Shown in pieces: positions 1 to 4,121 of a stretch of DNA of 5,070 nt. The notes beneath the pieces were generated by a model. That model ran no database searches. It saw only the letters and a list, made by a program, of their open reading frames with translations, and was not told the DNA's origin. Location of the stretch: the NCBI GenBank assembly GCA_030041195.1, contig JASHOI010000603.1:1-5070 (forward strand), read 5' to 3'. The stretch is from Streptosporangiaceae bacterium. GTDB lineage: Bacteria > Actinomycetota > Actinomycetes > Streptosporangiales > Streptosporangiaceae. Position numbers and translations under genes: made by a program. Position 1 is the stretch's first letter. Each line of letters begins with the position of its first letter.

Positions 1-279
1 CCCTACACCGAGGCGCTGCTGTCCGCGGTGCCGGTGCCCGATCCGGACCTGTCCGCCCGGCGGCAGCAGATCGTGCTGGAGGGCGACGTTCCGAGCCCGG
101 TTGCGCCGCCGTCCGGGTGCCGGTTCCACCCGCGCTGCCGGTACGCCACCGAGATCTGCACCCAGCAGGAACCCCCGCTGGTGAACCACGGCAGCCCCGG
201 TCATGTGGCCGCCTGCCACCATCCGCTGAGCCTCACCCAGCCTCCCGCGGTGGCCGAGGCGTCGGCGCCCAGCTCCTAG
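1..279 (+). CDS. Oligopeptide/dipeptide ABC transporter ATP-binding protein, C-terminal end (partial)
   Basis: This is the last 92 residues of an OppD/OppF/DppD-type ATPase, the cytoplasmic subunit that hydrolyses ATP to drive peptide (or nickel/other solute) import. The fragment opens in frame with [15 protein letters not shown], the signature that follows the nucleotide-binding domain in this family (oligo_HPY region). It continues with [15 protein letters not shown] and a final AACHHP. Cysteines 40, 46, 53 and 72 of the fragment are spaced C-x5-C-x6-C-x18-C. This is the cysteine set known in Opp/Dpp ATPases, reported in at least one DppD structure to hold a [4Fe-4S] cluster. The Walker motifs lie upstream of the window. 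The tail after residue 75 is Ala/Pro/Ser-rich and the stop is TAG. No further transporter gene follows, so this is probably the last gene of its operon. Family assignment is firm; the substrate and the choice between OppD and OppF are not decidable. Confidence 0.9.
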   Translation, partial: PYTEALLSAVPVPDPDLSARRQQIVLEGDVPSPVAPPSGCRFHPRCRYATEICTQQEPPLVNHGSPGHVAACHHPLSLTQPPAVAEASAPSS

Positions 280-286
280 GCTGGAT

Positions 287-315
287 AGCGGGGAAACCTG
301 TCAGAGCGGGGAAAC
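287..315 (+). repeat. Two 11-bp direct repeats AGCGGGGAAAC
   Basis: AGCGGGGAAAC occurs at 287-297 and again at 305-315, an 18-bp period, just after the transporter ATPase stop codon. The core CGGGGAA also recurs inverted as TTCCCCG at 341-347. The second copy lies in the loop of the larger inverted repeat at 289-347, so two alternative foldings of the 3' end of the transcript are possible. Function is unknown. Confidence 0.6.
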
Positions 316-347
316 GCATCAGCAAATAGGACTGACACGATTCCCCG
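289..347 (+). terminator. Interrupted inverted repeat, candidate terminator of the transporter operon
   Basis: Positions 289-304 and 332-347 are inverted copies matching at 14 of 16 positions. CGGGGAA pairs with TTCCCCG and TGTCAG with CTGACA, with single mismatches at 296/340 and 298/338 and a 27-nt loop. The stem begins 10 nt after the transporter stop codon and lies in the convergent gap before the P450 stop at 443. That is where a terminator is expected. There is no T-run after the stem, which is common for actinobacterial terminators but weakens the call. A protein-binding or RNA-processing site is the alternative. Confidence 0.45.
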
Positions 348-442
348 TTGACGCGATCATGAGGATTTATGCCGGGATTGCCCGGATTCGGCGAGCAGCC
401 AGGGACCGGGAAGACGTGCGTTTCTGCTACCTGACCGGCGTT
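348..442. other. Rest of the convergent intergenic gap
   Basis: No coding sequence is supported here. The only structure seen is a small GC hairpin, CCGGG (372-376) and CCCGG (381-385) with an ATTG loop. It lies downstream of the leftward P450 gene and could contribute to ending its transcript. It is short and without a T-run, so this is weak. Confidence 0.3.
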
Positions 443-1696
443 CTAGCTGCCGGCCGGCTCGATGCTGGCGAAGCCGACGGCCAGCGAGCGGGGCCCGCGC
501 AGGTTGAGATTGGGCTTGTACACCAGTCCGGCGGGGTCGAGTTCCGGCCCGGTCACCCTGGCCGCGAACGCCTGCACCGCGATCGTCGCCTCCAGCCTGG
601 CCAGCGGCGCGCCGAGGCAGAAGTGCGGCCCGGCGGCGAACGCCAGGTGGCCCGCTGCGCCGCGCCGGATGTCGAACCGGTCCGGGTTGGCGAACACCTC
701 GGGGTCGCGTCCGGTCGCCGCGAGCAGCAGCAGCATCACGGCGCCGTCTGGCGCGGTGATCCCGCCGACCTGCATGCCGCCGCGGGCGATCCGCCCGGTG
801 AACTGCACCGGTGCGTCGTAGCGCAGCGTCTCCTCGACGGCGCCGGCGGCCAGGTCCGGGTCGGCGCGGAGCGCCGCGAGCTGGTCCGGATGCCGCAGCA
901 GGGCCAGGATCGCGTTCGAGATCAGCGAGACCGTGGTCTCGTGCCCGGCCACCAGCAGCAGCACGCAGGTGGCGATCAGCTCCTGCTCGGACAGGCGCTG
1001 GCCGTCATCCTCGGCATGGATGAGCTCGGACAGCAGGTCGTCGGCTGGCCGGTGCCGCCTCGCCGCGATCAGCTCGCGGAAATACTGCGCGAATTCCAGC
1101 CTGGCCTGCTCCGCCGCGGCGTCCAGGGCGCCGTCGTCCGCGATGAACCTGGGCTGCAGCGAGCGCGCCAGACTGGCCGACCACCCGGCGAACCGGGAGT
1201 GATCGCCCGGCGGCACCCCGAGCAGCTCGGAGATGATCCGGACCGGCAGCGGGTAGGCGAGCTGGCCGACGATCTCGATCCGGCGCTCCCCGCCCCCGCC
1301 CGCCGCGGTCAGCAGGTCGTCGGACAGCTCCCGGATGCGGGGCGCCAGCCCGGCGATCACGCGCGGCGCGAACGCCTTGGATACCAGCCGGCGCAGCCGG
1401 GTGTGGTCCGGCGGGTCCAGCGAAAGAAACGACGCCGGCCGTGCTGACCGGGGACCGCCAGGTGCGCCGGGCTCCGGCGAAGCCAGCAGCGACCTGTTCC
1501 GCTCGCTGCTGGCCCGCGGGTCGCGCAGGATCGCCGAGCAGTCCGCGTGCCGGCCGGCCACCACCAGCGCCCCGCCCGCCTCGGTGAACGGCGATGCCTC
1601 GCGCAGCGCGGCGAAGACCGGATACGGATCGGGCAGCACAGCGGGATCGGCGAGCGCGGCCATCGACGGCCGGGCCCCGGTTTCCGCAGCGTTCAT
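443..1696 (-). CDS. Cytochrome P450 monooxygenase (bacterial soluble class I type)
   Basis: This is a complete 417-residue cytosolic P450, a typical length for actinomycete enzymes, with no membrane anchor. It would use electrons from ferredoxin and ferredoxin reductase to insert one oxygen atom into an organic substrate. All family marks are present: helix C DHTRLRR (97-103), whose H98 and R102 usually contact haem propionates; helix I AGHETT (250-255) with the oxygen-activating acid/Thr pair; ExxR at E289-R292; and the haem loop FAAGPHFCLG (353-362) with thiolate ligand C360. ATG 1696 is chosen because GGAG ends 6 nt upstream; the reading frame is open to 1795 but nothing upstream looks conserved. 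The overall style (EETLRYDAPVQ, ATGRDPEVFANPDRFD) resembles CYP107-like enzymes of specialised metabolism, but substrate and CYP number cannot be given. No ferredoxin gene is adjacent. It is transcribed divergently from sufR across 203 bp. Confidence 0.95.
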   Translation of the reverse strand: MNAAETGARPSMAALADPAVLPDPYPVFAALREASPFTEAGGALVVAGRHADCSAILRDPRASSERNRSLLASPEPGAPGGPRSARPASFLSLDPPDHTRLRRLVSKAFAPRVIAGLAPRIRELSDDLLTAAGGGGERRIEIVGQLAYPLPVRIISELLGVPPGDHSRFAGWSASLARSLQPRFIADDGALDAAAEQARLEFAQYFRELIAARRHRPADDLLSELIHAEDDGQRLSEQELIATCVLLLVAGHETTVSLISNAILALLRHPDQLAALRADPDLAAGAVEETLRYDAPVQFTGRIARGGMQVGGITAPDGAVMLLLLAATGRDPEVFANPDRFDIRRGAAGHLAFAAGPHFCLGAPLARLEATIAVQAFAARVTGPELDPAGLVYKPNLNLRGPRSLAVGFASIEPAGS

Positions 1697-1698
1697 TG

Positions 1699-1710
1699 CC
1701 TTCTCCACCT
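1699..1710 (-). promoter_or_regulatory. P450 ribosome-binding site
   Basis: On the minus strand the sequence AGGTGGAGAAGG precedes the ATG at 1696, with GGAG ending 6 nt before the start. This decides the start over the upstream in-frame candidates and over the internal Met12. GTGGAGA (plus coordinates 1702-1708) can pair with TTTCCAC (1717-1723) across an 8-nt loop, with one G-U pair. The site might therefore be partly hidden if the transcript starts upstream of 1723. Confidence 0.75.
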
Positions 1711-1719
1711 CAAGATGTG

Positions 1720-1748
1720 GAAATATCACTGCTTGAGGCGCACCGCAA
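1720..1748 (-). promoter_or_regulatory. Possible P450 promoter (weak match)
   Basis: On the minus strand TTGCGG (plus 1743-1748) and TATTTC (plus 1720-1725) are separated by 17 nt, the spacing of a sigma70-type promoter, and TG precedes the -10 hexamer by one base. The -10 matches TATAAT at only its first three positions. The TTGCGGTG around the -35 also occurs, in opposite orientation, at 1864-1871 before sufR. This is an inference from spacing only. It is incompatible with the hairpin over the P450 ribosome-binding site, because transcription would then start inside that hairpin. Confidence 0.22.
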
Positions 1749-1847
1749 GCCCGCTGCTCGCGCCGCACTGGTGTCATCCGCTGCCACCCGGGCACGCTCT
1801 ATCTCGCCAGCCTCGTCTGCCCCGGGACGCAACCAGAATCAACAGCG

Positions 1848-1865
1848 AAACCGGCGATCCGGTTT
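1848..1865. repeat. Inverted repeat AAACCGG-N4-CCGGTTT before sufR
   Basis: Perfect 7-bp arms at 1848-1854 and 1859-1865 flank the spacer CGAT. The right arm overlaps the first two bases of the proposed sufR -35 hexamer (1864-1869), a position where a bound protein would affect transcription. It does not resemble the SufR site at 1889-1903, so if functional it would belong to another regulator. It could instead be chance in GC-rich DNA. Confidence 0.45.
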
Positions 1866-1893
1866 GCGGTGGCGGAAGCATTTACGGCACACT
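1864..1893 (+). promoter_or_regulatory. Candidate sufR/suf operon promoter for a leaderless transcript
   Basis: TTGCGG (1864-1869) and CACACT (1888-1893) are 18 nt apart. CACACT keeps the two most important -10 bases, A2 and T6 (actinobacterial -10 is often TAnnnT or CAnnnT). A start 7 nt downstream of it would fall at G1900, the first base of the sufR GTG codon. The absence of any Shine-Dalgarno sequence near 1900 fits a leaderless message. The hexamers are imperfect, so the exact promoter remains an inference. Confidence 0.4.
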
Positions 1894-1903
1894 GATGTTG
1901 TGA
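1889..1903. promoter_or_regulatory. Probable SufR operator, ACACT-N5-TGTGA
   Basis: ACACT at 1889-1893 and TGTGA at 1899-1903, separated by GATGT, match the motif ACACT-N5-TGTGA that I recall as the Mycobacterium tuberculosis SufR binding site. The centre is the inverted repeat CACA-N7-TGTG. The site covers the proposed -10 hexamer and the GTG start codon at 1900-1902. Bound SufR would therefore block RNA polymerase, consistent with autorepression of the suf operon. Confidence 0.7.
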
Positions 1904-2712
1904 AAAACGTGGGACTGGATGACGCCGCTCTCGGCACCGCTAGTGGTGCCGAGTTCAGTGCTGCCTCCGGTCCGGCCGGCGCCCAGCCCGCTGCGGGGCA
2001 CCCGGGCACCGAGCGGGGCACCCGCGCCACGATCGCGCGGCTGATCCTGGAGAACGGGCCGCTCACGGCGGCCGGGCTGAGCGGCAGGCTGGACGTTACC
2101 CCGGCCGCGGTCCGCCGTCACCTGGACAACCTGCTGGCCGAGGGCATGATCGAGGCCAGGGAGGCGCGCTGCTACGGCAGCCGGGGCCGGGGCCGCCCGG
2201 CCCGGCTGTTCGCGATCACCGACGCCGGCCGCAGCGCGTTCGAGCACGCCTACGACGACCTCGCGGCCAGCGCGCTGCGGTTCCTCGCCGAGACCGCTGG
2301 CGATGAGGCGGTCGCCGAGTTCGCCCGCAGGAAGATCTCGGACCTGGAGCGCCGGTACCGGCCGGTGGTCGACGCCGCGCCACCCGGGCGGCGCGTTCAG
2401 GCCCTGGCCGAGGCACTGTCCGCGGACGGGTACGCGGCCGCGGCGAGCGTCGCTCCGGCCGCGGGCGGAGGGGAACAGCTCTGCCAGCACCACTGCCCGG
2501 TCGCCCACGTGGCGGCCGAGTTCCCGCAGCTCTGCGAGGCGGAGACGGAGGCGTTCAGCCGCCTGCTCGGGACCCCGGTGCAGCGCCTGGCCACGATCTC
2601 CCGCGGCGACGGGATCTGCACCACGCACGTGACAGCGCCATCGCTCGTGCACAACCGCAGTTCCGCAGATAGCACCGACATAACAACAACAATCGGAGGA
2701 ATCTCCGCATGA
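1900..2712 (+). CDS. sufR: SufR, Fe-S cluster-sensing winged-helix repressor of the suf operon
   Basis: This is a 270-residue transcription factor that in related bacteria binds an Fe-S cluster and represses the suf operon when clusters are sufficient. Residues 41-86 form a winged helix-turn-helix ([30 protein letters not shown]), followed by the basic wing [20 protein letters not shown] (92-111). A helical middle section follows. The C-terminal metal region is [10 protein letters not shown]...LCEAE...GDGICTTHV, with C195, C199, C212 and C240. The spacing C199-x12-C212 matches the SufR cluster motif. The N-terminal 38 residues are Ala/Gly/Pro-rich, and a Ser/Thr-rich tail follows residue 245. 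GTG 1900 is chosen because it lies in the operator/promoter context and no Shine-Dalgarno supports any start; GTG 1909 is the alternative. The gene ends in an ATGA overlap with sufB. Assignment is strong because the cysteine motif, the sufB neighbour and the operator all agree. Confidence 0.93.
   Translation: MKNVGLDDAALGTASGAEFSAASGPAGAQPAAGHPGTERGTRATIARLILENGPLTAAGLSGRLDVTPAAVRRHLDNLLAEGMIEAREARCYGSRGRGRPARLFAITDAGRSAFEHAYDDLAASALRFLAETAGDEAVAEFARRKISDLERRYRPVVDAAPPGRRVQALAEALSADGYAAAASVAPAAGGGEQLCQHHCPVAHVAAEFPQLCEAETEAFSRLLGTPVQRLATISRGDGICTTHVTAPSLVHNRSSADSTDITTTIGGISA
1930..1953. repeat. 24-bp near-perfect palindrome inside the 5' end of sufR
   Basis: CTCGGCACC (1930-1938) and GGTGCCGAG (1945-1953) are perfect 9-bp inverted arms around GCTAGT, whose central CTAG is itself palindromic. 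Only the pair 1939/1944 fails in DNA, and it is G-U in RNA. It spans exactly sufR codons 11-18, starting 30 nt after the GTG. It could be a second operator or a stable mRNA hairpin near the start of the message. It encodes part of the low-complexity N-terminus, so protein constraint does not explain it. Confidence 0.65.
2694..2707 (+). promoter_or_regulatory. sufB ribosome-binding site within a small hairpin
   Basis: GGAGGA (2695-2700) is a strong Shine-Dalgarno sequence 8 nt before the sufB ATG at 2709. The same bases form a 5-bp stem, CGGAG (2694-2698) with CTCCG (2703-2707), closed by GAAT, which pairs the Shine-Dalgarno core. These bases are also the last codons of sufR, whose stop TGA overlaps the sufB ATG. 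A ribosome finishing sufR would open the stem. The pairing is seen in the sequence; its effect is inference. Confidence 0.65.
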
Positions 2713-4121
2713 CGACCATCGCGCGCCCCGAGCTCGAGGGGCTGGAGCGGTACAAGTTCGGTTGGGCCGACTCGGACGAGGCTGGCGCGTCGGCGCGCCG
2801 CGGCCTGAACGAGGAGGTCGTCCGCGACATCTCGGGCAAGAAGGGCGAGCCGGAGTGGATGCTGGACCTGCGGCTGAAGGGCCTGAAGCTGTTCCGGCGC
2901 AAGCCGCTGCCGACCTGGGGCTCCGACCTCTCCGGCATCGACTTCGAAAACATCAAGTACTTCGTCCGCTCGACCGAGAAGCAGGCGGCGAGCTGGGACG
3001 AGCTGCCCGCCGACATCAAGAACACCTACGACAAGCTCGGCATCCCCGAGGCAGAGAAGCAGCGGCTGATCGCCGGCGTGGCCGCGCAGTACGAGTCCGA
3101 GGTCGTCTACCACAAGATCCGTGACGACCTCGAGGAGAAGGGCGTCATCTTCCTGGACACCGACACCGGGCTGCGGGAGCACCCCGAGCTGTTCCAGGAG
3201 TACTTCGCGTCGGTGATCCCGGTCGGCGACAACAAGTTCGCCTCGCTGAACACCGCGGTGTGGAGCGGCGGGTCGTTCATCTACGTGCCGAAGGGCGTGC
3301 ACGTGGAGATCCCGCTGCAGGCCTACTTCCGGATCAACACCGAGAACATGGGCCAGTTCGAGCGGACCCTGATCATCGTCGACGAGGACGCCTACGTGCA
3401 CTACGTCGAGGGCTGCACCGCGCCGATCTACTCCTCCGACTCGCTGCACTCCGCGGTCGTGGAGATCATCGTGAAAAAGGGCGCCCGCTGCCGCTACACC
3501 ACGATCCAGAACTGGTCAGCGAACGTGTACAACCTGGTCACCAAGCGCGCCGTGGCCCAGGAGGGCGCGACCATGGAGTGGATCGACGGCAACATCGGCT
3601 CCAAGGTCACGATGAAGTACCCGGCGGTCTACCTGATGGGGGAGCACGCCAGGGGCGAGACGCTGTCGGTCGCGTTCGCCGGCACCGGGCAGCACCAGGA
3701 CGCGGGCGCCAAGATGGTGCACTGCGCCCCGAACACCTCCTCCCAGATCGTGTCCAAGTCGGTGGCCAGGGGCGGCGGCCGCACCTCGTACCGGGGTCTC
3801 GTCCAGGTCCAGGAGGGCGCCGAACACGCCAAGTCCACGGTGAAGTGCGACGCGCTGCTGGTGGACACCGTCAGCCGCTCCGACACCTACCCCTACGTCG
3901 ATGTCCGCGAGGACGACGTGGAGATGGGCCACGAGGCCACGGTGTCGAAGATCTCTGAGGATCAGCTGTTCTACCTGATGAGCCGCGGCATGACCGAGGA
4001 CGAGGCCATGGCCACGATCGTGCGCGGCTTCGTGGAGCCGATCGCGCGCGAGCTGCCGATGGAATACGCGCTCGAGCTCAACCGGCTGATCGAGCTTCAG
4101 ATGGAAGGGGCGGTCGGCTGA
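2709..4121 (+). CDS. sufB: SufB, Fe-S cluster assembly scaffold protein
   Basis: SufB (470 residues) is the core of the cytosolic SufBCD scaffold on which Fe-S clusters are built before transfer to apoproteins. The sequence is a full-length, typical actinobacterial SufB: an N-terminal region (1-130) with [21 protein letters not shown] and [13 protein letters not shown], then the beta-helix core from [11 protein letters not shown] through [20 protein letters not shown] to the helical C-terminus ending [14 protein letters not shown]. Aligned from memory to E. coli SufB, R208, N210, C236, Q267 and W269 match R226, N228, C254, Q285 and W287 of the sulfur-transfer path. C380 and E409 match C405 and E434 at the cluster-forming SufB-SufD interface. 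The CxxCxxxC of the E. coli N-terminus is absent; no cysteine occurs before C236. There is no intein, although mycobacterial SufB genes often carry one. C339 (VHCAPNT) stands where Streptomyces, as I recall, has Met. The start has a strong RBS. The gene is coupled to sufR and to sufD by overlaps. Confidence 0.98.
   Translation: MTTIARPELEGLERYKFGWADSDEAGASARRGLNEEVVRDISGKKGEPEWMLDLRLKGLKLFRRKPLPTWGSDLSGIDFENIKYFVRSTEKQAASWDELPADIKNTYDKLGIPEAEKQRLIAGVAAQYESEVVYHKIRDDLEEKGVIFLDTDTGLREHPELFQEYFASVIPVGDNKFASLNTAVWSGGSFIYVPKGVHVEIPLQAYFRINTENMGQFERTLIIVDEDAYVHYVEGCTAPIYSSDSLHSAVVEIIVKKGARCRYTTIQNWSANVYNLVTKRAVAQEGATMEWIDGNIGSKVTMKYPAVYLMGEHARGETLSVAFAGTGQHQDAGAKMVHCAPNTSSQIVSKSVARGGGRTSYRGLVQVQEGAEHAKSTVKCDALLVDTVSRSDTYPYVDVREDDVEMGHEATVSKISEDQLFYLMSRGMTEDEAMATIVRGFVEPIARELPMEYALELNRLIELQMEGAVG
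4103..4110 (+). promoter_or_regulatory. Possible sufD ribosome-binding site, with TGATG coupling
   Basis: GGAAGGGG lies 10 nt before the sufD ATG at 4121 and is only a moderate Shine-Dalgarno match. The sufB stop TGA (4119-4121) shares one base with the sufD ATG. Re-initiation by ribosomes ending sufB probably contributes to sufD translation. Confidence 0.5.

Noticed and set aside
348..376. TTGACG at 348-353 as a rightward promoter
   Set aside because: There is no acceptable -10 at 16-18 nt. The best AT-rich hexamers are at wrong spacing, and the promoter would only make antisense RNA to the P450.
359..1447. Long plus-strand open frame of 362 codons
   Set aside because: It lies wholly opposite the P450, whose motifs (AGHETT, ExxR, haem-Cys loop) are unmistakable. 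The product is Arg/Gly/Gln-rich without a recognisable domain, as expected of an antisense frame in GC-rich DNA.
1594..1899. Upstream extension of the sufR frame to a start at 1594
   Set aside because: The extension runs antisense through the P450 5' end and across the promoter region. It is Arg-rich and unlike any SufR N-terminus. The GTG at 1900 fits operator and promoter context.
3414..3422. Possible intein insertion site in sufB at the conserved EGC-TAP
   Set aside because: Mycobacterial SufB can be interrupted in this region, but here the reading [16 protein letters not shown] is continuous, so there is no intein.
2397..3449. Minus-strand open frame of 350 codons opposite sufR and sufB
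   Set aside because: SufR and SufB on the plus strand are clear family members. The antisense product is compositionally biased and has no recognisable motif.
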